Shown here piece after piece: positions 27,440 through 35,550 of a stretch of DNA of 64,000 nucleotides. A model generated the notes under the pieces. That model did not search any database and was not told where the DNA came from. It worked only from the letters and a program-made list of their open reading frames with translations. This DNA comes from Burkholderiaceae bacterium (GTDB lineage: Bacteria > Pseudomonadota > Gammaproteobacteria > Burkholderiales > Burkholderiaceae_F). How positions within the stretch are numbered: position 1 is the stretch's first letter; each line of letters starts with the position of its first letter. The stretch is from contig JALHMQ010000002.1 of the NCBI GenBank assembly GCA_022843955.1, positions 248,001 to 312,000 of the forward strand, written 5' to 3'. A program made the position numbers and the translations under genes.

Positions 27440-27856
27440 TCACAGAGCCACCATCGTGGCCGTGCAGGTACGCGCACCGCCGGGTGCGGGCATCTTGACC
27501 TGGCGCCCAAGTTCATCGAGGTCGAACTTGCGTTGCACGCGCTGCGCCGGAAGCGGCCGGCCCGCCGCATCCTGCAGCTTGAATTCCACGCTGACCATCC
27601 TCCGCGACCCGACTTTCCGAGCGGCTGCGTCGCGCATCTTCTGAACTGCAGGCAGGAGCAGCCCGATGACCGCCTGGGAGCCATCGATGCGGCAACTCAG
27701 GTCGAGGTTGGCTGCGTCGCCCGCGGGATTGCGGCCCGCCGGGTTGCGGCCACCAGGTTCAGTGCCGTCCGGGCTCAGCGCGGCCTGGGCGGCGCCGGCT
27801 GCGACGAATGCGAGTACAGCCAACAGGGAACGCGACCAGCGAGAGTTTCTTGACAT
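27440..27856 (-). CDS. Small secreted protein with tandem GRNPAG motif
   Basis: A 138-residue protein. AGGAGGA stands just before the ATG at 27856. The signal peptide (LLAVLAFVAAGAAQA) is followed by GGRNPAGRNPAGDAANLDLSC, i.e. the motif in tandem, then a domain of ~90 residues with VSVEFKLQDAAGRPLPAQRV and a near-terminal Cys (ARTCTATM). Paralogue of the downstream gene. The paired Cys and shared mature N-terminus suggest a processing or binding role for the motif. Not a family I can name. Confidence 0.72.
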   Translation of the reverse strand: MSRNSRWSRSLLAVLAFVAAGAAQAALSPDGTEPGGRNPAGRNPAGDAANLDLSCRIDGSQAVIGLLLPAVQKMRDAAARKVGSRRMVSVEFKLQDAAGRPLPAQRVQRKFDLDELGRQVKMPAPGGARTCTATMVAL

Positions 27857-27864
27857 ATGTCCTC

Positions 27865-28155
27865 CTAGGAATGAATTCGAATCGATTGCACCGGTTCGTC
27901 TTCGAGCGCCACGTACACCAGCGGCTCGTTGCGCAGAAGATCCAGCAGCGCCGGCAGGCTCGACCGGTGCAGGAAGCCACTGCCGTGACTCAGGTCCGCG
28001 CTCACGCGCGGCAGCGGCACGCTGCGATCGTCGTCGAGGACCGCAATCTCGGCCAACGCGCCGCCGTCGTCGGACCACAGCAGCAGGCGCGTCATGCCGC
28101 CGCTGGCATCGAGCGACAGGCTGTAGCGCGCAACCACATGCAGCTTGCTGCTCAT
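27865..28155 (-). CDS. Unknown 96-residue protein of the envelope operon
   Basis: Starts with ATG overlapping the stop of the first operon gene by 4 bases (ATGA) and ends 8 bases before the next start. No signal peptide. The sequence has two strand-rich halves: KLHVVARYSLSLDASGGMTR and LVYVALEDEPVQSIRI, linked by a Ser/Leu-rich helix-like section. It could be a small soluble or cytoplasmic partner of the secreted proteins. Not recognised as a family member. Confidence 0.6.
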   Translation of the reverse strand: MSSKLHVVARYSLSLDASGGMTRLLLWSDDGGALAEIAVLDDDRSVPLPRVSADLSHGSGFLHRSSLPALLDLLRNEPLVYVALEDEPVQSIRIHS

Positions 28156-28436
28156 GACGTGGCTCGTGCCGTCGACGGTTGACGCACAAGTGCGTGTGAT
28201 CTGCCTGTGAAACACACGTGCGCTTCGCTCGTGGGCACGCGGGTGACCTGCTGGCCGCGGACCGCGGCGATCGGCGCCTTGCTGGCGGACTGGCCGTCCA
28301 CGTTCATGCCGACTTCGACCGGTGCAAGCGCGATGTCGGATGCCTGCCGAGCCAGGCTGGCCCGCGCGCTTTCGGCTGCGCACGACGCTGCCCATGCCAC
28401 CAAGGCAGTGCTCAGCAACAACTGTCGGGTGTTCAT
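28152..28436 (-). CDS. Small secreted protein, first gene of the envelope operon
   Basis: A 94-residue protein with an N-terminal export signal (MNTRQLLLSTALVAWAASCAA); the Cys at ~19 could be a weak lipobox. The mature part is short (VEVGMNVDGQSASKAPIAAV, then HVCFTGRSH) with one further Cys. It begins 35 bases from a 49-bp element that also occurs before the other secreted orphan at 29045-29530. ATGA overlap with the next gene. Function unknown. Confidence 0.6.
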   Translation of the reverse strand: MNTRQLLLSTALVAWAASCAAESARASLARQASDIALAPVEVGMNVDGQSASKAPIAAVRGQQVTRVPTSEAHVCFTGRSHALVRQPSTARATS

Positions 28437-28470
28437 CGAAGGACCTGCCTCGGTTCAAGAGAGTGGAGGA

Positions 28471-28519
28471 ACCTTAGCCACGGCGATCCTGCGGATCTCC
28501 TACCGATCGGCAAATCGGC
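28471..28519 (-). promoter_or_regulatory. 49-bp repeated upstream element, copy A
   Basis: 43 of 49 bases match copy B at 29751-29799. On the minus strand it reads CCGATTTGCCGATCGGTAGG, then GATC-spaced segments, then GCTAAGGT. It lies just upstream of the six-gene operon. Several GATC words at ~10-base spacing could be binding half-sites. Confidence 0.5.
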
Positions 28520-29044
28520 AGGCAATCCGTGCTGCCGACCGTTCGGACCGGGCGCCCGTTCTCAGCGCAGTGCGCAACGCGTCTGCGGGTCGTCCCAAAC
28601 GAGGGCTGAGCTGCTTTGAGCGCTGGTTCACGCAAACCGCCACGCGATCAGCGCCAGATCGGCACAGGCGAGCCGGCAGCGGACAGCAGTCCGTGAGAGT
28701 TTCTGGTCGGGTGTCGGGGCAAGACGCTGGATCAGCTTGAGTGCACGACTGTGGCCTGTGTCAGGCACCTGTCCAGCCAGGCGAGCAGGTGCCGTGTACA
28801 CACCCGACGCACCCTGCAGCGCCACGCTCGCGGGCCGGCGGCTGTGCGGCACGTCAGCGTCGTCGGCAACCTGATCGTCCCGAGCGCGGCAGCCATGTCT
28901 ATCCAGGAGATCGGCACACCGTTGCGCAGGGCCACACCGCGCTGGGTCATGCCGATCTCGTTCCTCAGTCGATCCGCCGGACGGGATGGCGGTCCTCAAT
29001 CTGCAGGGCGTCGATCGCGACGAATCGGCGCCGAGTCTCCCGAC
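28520..29044. other. Intergenic region, no gene recognised
   Basis: About 525 bases between the repeated element and the stop of the 161-residue secreted protein gene. Open frames of 70-120 codons exist on the minus strand but lack a recognisable domain, ribosome-binding site or signal. It could hold a decayed gene. Confidence 0.5.
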
Positions 29045-29530
29045 TCACTCCACCCATTTGGCATGGCATTCGTCGCCCGCCTCGACCACGTCTGCGCCGC
29101 CCGCCACGGAAGCGTAGAAGCAGACCGCATAGGGACCCAAGTCCCAGATGGACTTCTGCACGCCGGGGTTGGCAGCCTTGAAGCCCAAGCGCTGCGGCGG
29201 CGGCAGTCTCATGTACTGCTTGATCAACTGGTCCTGCTGTACGGTCCGCGGTTTGTGGGTGGCTGCGAGTTGCTGATACTTCGTCGCCTTCTGCTCGTCG
29301 GCAGGGCTGCGCTTGCTGCTGAGACTGGTGCCGCCCGGCTTGCGGGCTTCGCCAGTTGGACGGCTGCCGATCTTCAGGCACGCCTCGGCGTCGGATTCGG
29401 TACCGGACGCCGGCACGGTGCGGCCGCTGGTGCACTTCACTTCGCGAACCGTGTCGGCATATGCGGAGGCGCCACACAGGCCGAAGGCCGCGATCGCCAA
29501 GGCGATTGTCTTGATGGGACTGAACTTCAT
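29045..29530 (-). CDS. Secreted protein of unknown function, 161 residues
   Basis: A signal peptide (MKFSPIKTIALAIAAFGLCG, cleavage near AYA) precedes a mature protein of ~135 residues with four Cys (VKCTS, EACLK, AVCFY, DECHA), likely two disulfides. The middle is polar and basic (RSPADEQKATKYQQL), the end acidic. GGAGAGAAC stands ahead of the start. No known family. Copy B of the 49-bp element lies about 220 bases upstream, linking its regulation to the six-gene operon by inference. Confidence 0.68.
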   Translation of the reverse strand: MKFSPIKTIALAIAAFGLCGASAYADTVREVKCTSGRTVPASGTESDAEACLKIGSRPTGEARKPGGTSLSSKRSPADEQKATKYQQLAATHKPRTVQQDQLIKQYMRLPPPQRLGFKAANPGVQKSIWDLGPYAVCFYASVAGGADVVEAGDECHAKWVE

Positions 29531-29750
29531 GGTTCTCTCCGGGGTGTTGAGTGATCGGGCTTAACGGACTCGAGCCTGGGTTTCGCGACCCATTTGCCCG
29601 TCGATGGACTTGAATCAGCCGGCAGGCACGTCTCTGCACGGCGTGTTCGCGCCTGCAGACCCGATGGCGGGTCGTGATGTTGTTTCTTGGATCTGCCGCG
29701 TGCGGCATTCGCGCTGCGGGGTCCCTCCATGTCGGCTGAAGACAGGGGGC

Positions 29751-29799
29751 ACCTTAGCGATGGCGATCTTGCTGATCTCCTACCGATCGACAAACCGGC
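29751..29799 (-). promoter_or_regulatory. 49-bp repeated upstream element, copy B
   Basis: Second copy of the element at 28471-28519, six mismatches in 49 bases. It lies between the stop of the BTAD regulator gene and the start of the 161-residue secreted protein gene, on the upstream side of the latter. Flanking sequence is not similar to that of copy A. Confidence 0.5.
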
Positions 29800-29819
29800 G
29801 CATGCCGGTAGCACGCTCG

Positions 29820-32036
29820 CTAGGACTGGCCGATCTCCCGCGCGAGACGCTCGGTCTCGGCGCTTGGCGCCAAGCCAAGCATGATCGACAGCATGTCGCG
29901 GCAACGCCGGTACGAGCGCAGCGCCTCTGCCGGCTGGCCGAGCGACAGGTGGAGTTGCATCAGACGCCGGTACAGCGACTCGGCGATCGGATCGGCGTCG
30001 GTGGCGCGCTCGTACAGCGAGATCGTGTCGGCGCCCGCACCGACCGCTTCGAGCAGCCGGCCGAGTCGATCGACGCTACCGATGAAACGTGCGCGCAGCC
30101 GCTCGCGCGCCTCGATCACCCAGGGCGCCTCGTCGTGTTCGAGAAAAGGTGCTCGGTAAAGCGCCAGCAGTTCTCGCGCGAGGTCGTCGAGTTCGGCCAG
30201 CGCCGTGCCGGATCCTGCTGCTTCGATCCGGCCCGCGACGATGTGCAGTGCCACCACGTCGCTCCAGACCTGGCCGGGCGCCAGACCGAGGTTGCCACCA
30301 TCGAGCTGCACGATCTCGATGGCGCCGGTCAGGCGCCGCAGCCGCAGCAATGCGGCGTCGAACGACTTGCGCGCTGAATCTCCTTCACTGTCGGGCCACA
30401 GTGCATCGATCACGCGCGCCACCGGCAGCGACCGACCGCCGTTGGCGAGCAGCAGCTTCACCAGGTCGAGCGGCTTGTTCTGCGCTTTGCCCTCGAACCG
30501 CAGCGGTGCGCCATCGAGCTGCAGTGCAAAGCGCCCACATCCGAAGACGTGCGCGGGCCAAGGCCAGACGCGCAGCGCCGGATCCGGGCAGCGCAGGCCG
30601 CGACGCTTGATGAGCGCACTGACGTAGTCGCGCTGCAGGCCGCAGCGCAGCGCCCGCGCCGCCAGCTGCGCCATCACCTGCGGCAACCACCACGCCGAGG
30701 TCGACCAGTATTGCTCGTGCGCACCAATGTCCAGCGCGTGCTCCAGTGCGCGGTCGCCGTCGGCCTGAGCGTCGGCCTCGTAGCAGCAGGCCGCGAGCAG
30801 GGCATGGCAGCTGAACCGCAGCAGGCCGGCACCGATCTGCTCACCGATCGCAAGCGCGGCGCTCAGCTCGGTCGCCGCCGCCTCGATCTGGCCAGCGCAG
30901 AACAGCACCTGCGCCAGGCTCACGCGATGCACGGCGGTGCGATACGCGCCTCCGATCTCCAGCGAATTCGTCAGCGTGGTCCGCGCGTACTCGAGCGCTG
31001 TCTTCGTCTGCCCGCGCAGCAGCGCCAGTCCGGTCAGCGCGTACCAGTAGTGAGTCTGGTCGCCGGGCGTGCCCACCTCGATGAACGCGCGCATGCCCTC
31101 GAGATGCTGCGCGGCTCGCTCCGCATCGAGCGCAGACAGCGCGAGCGCCGCGCCCTTGGCGTGCAGCGCATAGGCCTGATTGTGGCAACCCTCGGCATCG
31201 CACAGGGCGAGACCGGCCGCGACCGCATCCAGTCCCGGTGCATGGTCGGCGACGAAGCGTGCGTGCGTGGCCGCGCTCTGGTACCAGTGAATCGCCTCGA
31301 TCGGCTTCAAGCCGCTGTCGGCCACGCTGCTGCGCACCGCATCGATGATGGCGCCGGCCTTGGCGAAGTTGCCGTGCCAGATGAAGTACTGCACCAGGAA
31401 ATTCGCCAGACGCAGCCGATGTAGGCCGCGCGGCACCTTGCGCATCAGCAACTCGCCACGCTGCACCCAAGCCGCCAGCAGCGGATGCGCCTGGTCGCGC
31501 AGGATGATGCTGATGCCGCAGGCCATCACCTGGATCTCGACCTCGACCCCGGGCCATGGGCGGTCCTCGCGCGCCAGGAGTGACTGCAGTCGAGTGATCC
31601 ACGCATCGAGGGGCTCCAGGCTTTCCTCGTCATCGTGGAACGTCTCGATCACGGCCGCACAGCACAGCAACTCGCCCCAGCGCTCGCCGCACCCGGCGAA
31701 CGCCTCGCTGGCAGCCTCCAGCTGGACACGCGCCAGCGCGGGCGCGACACTGGCCGCGCGCAGCACGCTCCAGTAGGCGACCCAGGGAAAGCGGCGCGCT
31801 TCTTCGCTGCCGACGATAGGCGGTAGTGCCAGCGTCGGCCAGGCCTCCGGATGGGCCATCAGCGACCAGGTCGACTGCGCCAAGACCGCCTGGGTCTGCG
31901 CCAGTCCAGCCGCCGCGTCGGTGCCAGACGAAACGCCGCGGGCACGCTGGCGAGGCACCGGCGTCAGCCCTGCGGCCGCTTGGGGGGCTCGTGCGCGGCG
32001 CGCGCCATTGACGGTTTCATCCGGCGAGTCCGCCAT
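29820..32036 (-). CDS. Transcriptional regulator with TPR-like region and BTAD domain
   Basis: A 738-residue protein. The first ~480 residues are helical TPR/MalT-like repeats (for example YALTGLALLRGQTKTALEYA). From ~500 a winged-helix OmpR-like domain follows (LRFEGKAQNKPLDLVKLLLA, then RVIDALWPDSEGDSARKSFD), and the last ~170 residues are a bacterial transcriptional activation domain, ending with ESLYRRLMQLHLSLGQPAEA. This is a SARP/AfsR-like arrangement but with the DNA-binding part at the C-terminal side and no P-loop ATPase. Placed between the aap operon and the secreted orphans; possible targets include those orphans. Confidence 0.78.
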   Translation of the reverse strand: MADSPDETVNGARRARAPQAAAGLTPVPRQRARGVSSGTDAAAGLAQTQAVLAQSTWSLMAHPEAWPTLALPPIVGSEEARRFPWVAYWSVLRAASVAPALARVQLEAASEAFAGCGERWGELLCCAAVIETFHDDEESLEPLDAWITRLQSLLAREDRPWPGVEVEIQVMACGISIILRDQAHPLLAAWVQRGELLMRKVPRGLHRLRLANFLVQYFIWHGNFAKAGAIIDAVRSSVADSGLKPIEAIHWYQSAATHARFVADHAPGLDAVAAGLALCDAEGCHNQAYALHAKGAALALSALDAERAAQHLEGMRAFIEVGTPGDQTHYWYALTGLALLRGQTKTALEYARTTLTNSLEIGGAYRTAVHRVSLAQVLFCAGQIEAAATELSAALAIGEQIGAGLLRFSCHALLAACCYEADAQADGDRALEHALDIGAHEQYWSTSAWWLPQVMAQLAARALRCGLQRDYVSALIKRRGLRCPDPALRVWPWPAHVFGCGRFALQLDGAPLRFEGKAQNKPLDLVKLLLANGGRSLPVARVIDALWPDSEGDSARKSFDAALLRLRRLTGAIEIVQLDGGNLGLAPGQVWSDVVALHIVAGRIEAAGSGTALAELDDLARELLALYRAPFLEHDEAPWVIEARERLRARFIGSVDRLGRLLEAVGAGADTISLYERATDADPIAESLYRRLMQLHLSLGQPAEALRSYRRCRDMLSIMLGLAPSAETERLAREIGQS

Positions 32037-32048
32037 CGGCGACGCCGG

Positions 32049-32819
32049 TCAATGCCCCAGGATCTTCGACAGAAAGTCCTTGGTGCGATCGCTCTTCGGG
32101 TTGTTGAAGAACTCGGTCGGGGTGTTCTGCTCGACGATCTGGCCCTGGTCCATGAAGATCACGCGGTCGGCCACCGCCTTGGCAAAGCCCATCTCGTGCG
32201 TCACGCACAGCATGGTGATGCCACCCTTGGCCAGCTCGATCATCACGTCGAGCACTTCCTTGATCATCTCCGGGTCGAGCGCGGAGGTGGGCTCGTCGAA
32301 CAGCATGATCTTGGGCGTGAGGCACAGCGCGCGGGCAATGGCCACGCGCTGCTGCTGGCCACCTGACAGTTGCAGTGGGTACTTGCCGGCCTGCTCGGCG
32401 ATGCGCACGCGCTTGAGCTGTGTCATCGCGCGTTCCTCGGCATCCTTCTTCGGCATCTTGCCGACCCACATCGGCGACAACGTGAGGTTCTCCAGCACCG
32501 TCAGATGCGGGAACAGGTTGAACTGCTGGAACACCATGCCGACTTCCTTGCGCACCTTCTCGATCGCCTTGACGTCGTCGGACAGTTCGGTGCCAGCGAC
32601 CACCAATTTGCCTTGCTGGTGCTCCTCGAGCCGGTTGATGCAGCGGATCAGGGTCGACTTGCCCGAGCCCGACGGGCCGCAGATGACGATGCGTTCGCTG
32701 CGGCGTACGTGCAGGTCGATGTCGCGCAGCACGTGGAAGTTGTTGCCGTACCACTTGTTCACCTTGTCGAAGGCGATGATGTTGTCGGTGGCGGCAGCGG
32801 TGGCTGGAACGGCGCTCAT
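32049..32819 (-). CDS. aapP: General L-amino acid ABC transporter ATPase
   Basis: A 256-residue ATPase of the polar amino acid import family. Walker A is GPSGSGKST, the Q-loop is in [13 protein letters not shown], the signature is [15 protein letters not shown] and Walker B is [14 protein letters not shown]. It powers uptake through the two membrane proteins encoded just upstream on the same strand. The start at 32819 matches the family N-terminus after a short polar leader. Last gene of the aapJQMP operon; the BTAD regulator gene begins 12 bases after its stop. Confidence 0.93.
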   Translation of the reverse strand: MSAVPATAAATDNIIAFDKVNKWYGNNFHVLRDIDLHVRRSERIVICGPSGSGKSTLIRCINRLEEHQQGKLVVAGTELSDDVKAIEKVRKEVGMVFQQFNLFPHLTVLENLTLSPMWVGKMPKKDAEERAMTQLKRVRIAEQAGKYPLQLSGGQQQRVAIARALCLTPKIMLFDEPTSALDPEMIKEVLDVMIELAKGGITMLCVTHEMGFAKAVADRVIFMDQGQIVEQNTPTEFFNNPKSDRTKDFLSKILGH

Positions 32820-32850
32820 GCGGGCCTCGTCGATTGCGTGGGCAAAACTG

Positions 32851-33954
32851 CTATCGGGTCTTGCTGCGATTGAGCTGCTTTTCGATCCACAGGCTGTAAC
32901 GTGACATCGCAAAGCAGAAAACGAAGTAGATCGCGGTGATGAACAGATACGCCTCGATCTTGAACGGGCGCCAGTCGGCGTCGGAGTTGAAGGCCAGTCC
33001 GGTGGAGCCCGTCAGCTCATACAGCGACACGATGGTGACGAGCGAGGTGTCCTTGAAGATCGAGATGAAGTTGTTCATGATCCCCGGCACCACGAGTGCC
33101 AGCGCCTGCGGCAGCACGATCTTGCCCTGCGTCTGCCAGTAGGACATGCCAAGCGACTGCGCCGCCTCCACCTGGCCGTTGGGAATCGCCTGCAGGCCGC
33201 CGCGGATCACCTCGGCCATGTAGGCGGCGGCAAACAGCGTGATCCCCACCAGCACGCGCAACAGTACGTCGATGGTCACGCCTTGCGGCATGAACAGCGG
33301 GAACATGAAGCTCGCCATGAACAGCACCGAGATCAGCGGCACGCCGCGGACCAGCTCCACATAGATGGTGCAGAAGGTCCGGATCGCAGGCAGGTCGGAC
33401 CGCCGCCCCAGCGCCACCAGCACCGCCAGCGGAAACGCGAACACGATGGACAGCGTGGCGAGCATGATGGTGAGCGGCAGGCCACCCCACTGATCGGTGG
33501 TGACCTCGGTCAGGCCGAACCAGCCGCCGCGCATGAGCACGAAGAACGCCGCCAGCACCACCACCCACAGCACCACCAGCCACTTGTTCCACAGCGGTCG
33601 TGTGCAGCTGGCCACCAGCAGGCCGAGCATCAGTGACGTGGCCACCAGCGGTCGCCACTGTTCGGCGTACGGATAGCGGCCGAAGATCACCAGTCGGTAC
33701 TTCTCGGCAATCGCACCCCAGCAGGCACCGGTGCCGCGCGCCGCCTGGCATGCATCGGCGTCGGTGCTGAACACCGCCTGCAGCACCGCCCAGTTGATGA
33801 GGGCCGGCAGATAGATCACCGCCAGGGCGATGATGATTACCGTGGTGAGCGCACTCTTCCAGTCGGCGAACAAGTTGGTGCGGATCCACGGCACCAGACC
33901 TTCGGTCTTGATCGGTGCCGGACGCGGCGTGATGGGGTCGAAGCTCGCGCTCAT
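32851..33954 (-). CDS. aapM: General L-amino acid ABC transporter permease
   Basis: A 367-residue inner-membrane permease of the His/Glu/Gln type. Long N-terminal part with several helices, then the conserved core with the EAA loop ([22 protein letters not shown] near residue 270) that contacts the ATPase. It pairs with the AapQ protein to form the channel. GGAG lies a few bases before the ATG at 33954. A 190-base spacer with possible stem-loops separates it from aapQ; 31 bases separate it from aapP. Confidence 0.92.
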   Translation of the reverse strand: MSASFDPITPRPAPIKTEGLVPWIRTNLFADWKSALTTVIIIALAVIYLPALINWAVLQAVFSTDADACQAARGTGACWGAIAEKYRLVIFGRYPYAEQWRPLVATSLMLGLLVASCTRPLWNKWLVVLWVVVLAAFFVLMRGGWFGLTEVTTDQWGGLPLTIMLATLSIVFAFPLAVLVALGRRSDLPAIRTFCTIYVELVRGVPLISVLFMASFMFPLFMPQGVTIDVLLRVLVGITLFAAAYMAEVIRGGLQAIPNGQVEAAQSLGMSYWQTQGKIVLPQALALVVPGIMNNFISIFKDTSLVTIVSLYELTGSTGLAFNSDADWRPFKIEAYLFITAIYFVFCFAMSRYSLWIEKQLNRSKTR

Positions 33955-34146
33955 GCGTTTTCTCCGCGCGCGGCGCGCCGACCATGTCCGCTCAAGCAAA
34001 GCTGGAATGGACCGGGATGGGTTGAAGCCAAGCCAGTGGTCGAAGCGAACTTCCCACACCGCCTCAGCCCTTCCCCCGGTTCGAGCCCAGGGGCTCTTGA
34101 AGGGCAGGGGAAAACACAAAGCGCCCGCGACCCGTCGCGTCTCATC

Positions 34147-35340
34147 TCATCGCTCCTTGATCGCCGCGCGCTTGTTGTACCAACCCATGAATGCCGACGT
34201 GAGCAGCGACGTCGTCAGGTACACCAGCATGATGATCGCGATGCACTCGACCGCACGACCGGTCTGGTTGATCGCCGTGTTGCTGATCGACACCACGTCC
34301 GGGTAGCCAATCGCCACCGCGAGCGATGAGTTCTTGGTGAGGTTGAGGTACTGGTTGGTCATCGGCGGGATGATCACGCGCAGCGCCTGCGGCAGGATCA
34401 CCAGCCGCATGCTCTGCCCGCGCGACAGGCCGAGCGAGCTGGCTGCCTCCACCTGGCCGTGAGCGACCGACTGGATGCCGGCACGCACCACCTCGGCCAC
34501 GAAGGCGGCCGTGTACATCACGAGGCCGAACAGCACGGCGAGGAATTCGGGCGTGGCGATCATGCCGCCCTCGACCATCACCTCAGCCTGCTTGGGGATG
34601 TTCCAGGCAGTCGGCGCGCCACCGAGCAGCCAGCCGACGAAGGACACCACGAGAACGATCGCCACGCTCGGCAGGACAGTCGGCAACGCGTTGCCGGTAG
34701 CCTCGAACCGCTTGCGTGCCCACTGTCGATACAGGTAGGCGACGACCAGGCCGACCACCGCGCCAATCACGGCCAGACCCTGGCCAAGTCCCCACACCGG
34801 CGCCGGGACGGCCACGCCACCCTTGCTGAGGAAAAACAGATCGGCGATCGACCAAGCCTCGTAGGTGGCCGGCAGCACCTCGGTGAACAGCAGGTACCAC
34901 ATGAGCAGTTGCAGCAGGATCGGCACGTTGCGGAACAGCTCGACATAGCCGTAGCACAGGCCGCGCACGATGGCGTTGCGCGCAAAACGGCCGATGCCCA
35001 CCAACGTGCCGATCAGCGTGGTGATGACGATGCCGATGATCGCCACGCGCAGCGTGTTGAGGACGCCCACCAGGAACGCCTTCCAGTAGGGATCGAGGGC
35101 GTCATAGTTGATCAGCATCTCGCCGATATCGAAGCCGGCCGGACCGAACAGGAAGTCGAAGCCGCTCTGGATGCCACGCGTGCGCATGTTGAGCAGCGTG
35201 TTGTGCGCCAGGAACCAGACGACGAAGACGATCGCCGACAAGGCAACCACCTGGTAGACCAAGCCGCGCACGTACTGGCTGCGCCACGACCAGTCCCGCT
35301 TCTTGGGCGGCTGGCGCGGCGCGACGCTGGTGCTCGCCAT
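34147..35340 (-). CDS. aapQ: General L-amino acid ABC transporter permease
   Basis: A 397-residue permease, partner of AapM. The N-terminus (WSWRSQYVRGLVYQVVALSA) and the long periplasmic loop after the first helices are typical of AapQ/BztB. The EAA motif region is EVVRAGIQSVAHGQVEAASS, followed by LGLSRGQSMRLVILPQALRV. Second gene of the operon, behind aapJ and its strong palindrome. Confidence 0.92.
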   Translation of the reverse strand: MASTSVAPRQPPKKRDWSWRSQYVRGLVYQVVALSAIVFVVWFLAHNTLLNMRTRGIQSGFDFLFGPAGFDIGEMLINYDALDPYWKAFLVGVLNTLRVAIIGIVITTLIGTLVGIGRFARNAIVRGLCYGYVELFRNVPILLQLLMWYLLFTEVLPATYEAWSIADLFFLSKGGVAVPAPVWGLGQGLAVIGAVVGLVVAYLYRQWARKRFEATGNALPTVLPSVAIVLVVSFVGWLLGGAPTAWNIPKQAEVMVEGGMIATPEFLAVLFGLVMYTAAFVAEVVRAGIQSVAHGQVEAASSLGLSRGQSMRLVILPQALRVIIPPMTNQYLNLTKNSSLAVAIGYPDVVSISNTAINQTGRAVECIAIIMLVYLTTSLLTSAFMGWYNKRAAIKER

Positions 35341-35395
35341 CGCTCCTCCTGACTTGCGTTTCTTATGTGGGATGCGGACCGATGGGACCGCTCAC

Positions 35396-35429
35396 CTCTG
35401 AACAGCGCGGCGCGCCGCGCTGTTCAGAG
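35396..35429. terminator. Perfect 34-bp palindrome between aapJ and aapQ
   Basis: Arms of 16 bases (CTCTGAACAGCGCGGC / GCCGCGCTGTTCAGAG) around GC. It lies 121 bases after the aapJ stop and 55 before the aapQ start, on an otherwise shared transcript. No T-run follows on the minus strand, so it looks like an mRNA-stabilising or partial-termination element that raises binding-protein over permease output. Confidence 0.8.
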
Positions 35430-35550
35430 ATGCCTGCGCGTTGGCAGGCCAGCCGACAGGCGCCCAGTTGCGACGCCCGTCGGCCTTCAAGCCTCTAGCG
35501 ACTTCGCCGCACTAGTCGCAGCCCGCTGCACGGGCCGCGACCGACGCGGA

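Noticed and set aside
28628-28999. Minus-strand frames of 70-120 codons in the intergenic region
   Set aside because: No domain, signal peptide or ribosome-binding site; treated as chance frames or an unrecognisable remnant.
34070-34110. tRNA-like T-arm (GGTTCGAGCCC) in the spacer between aapQ and aapM
   Set aside because: No acceptor, D or anticodon stems could be assembled around it on either strand.
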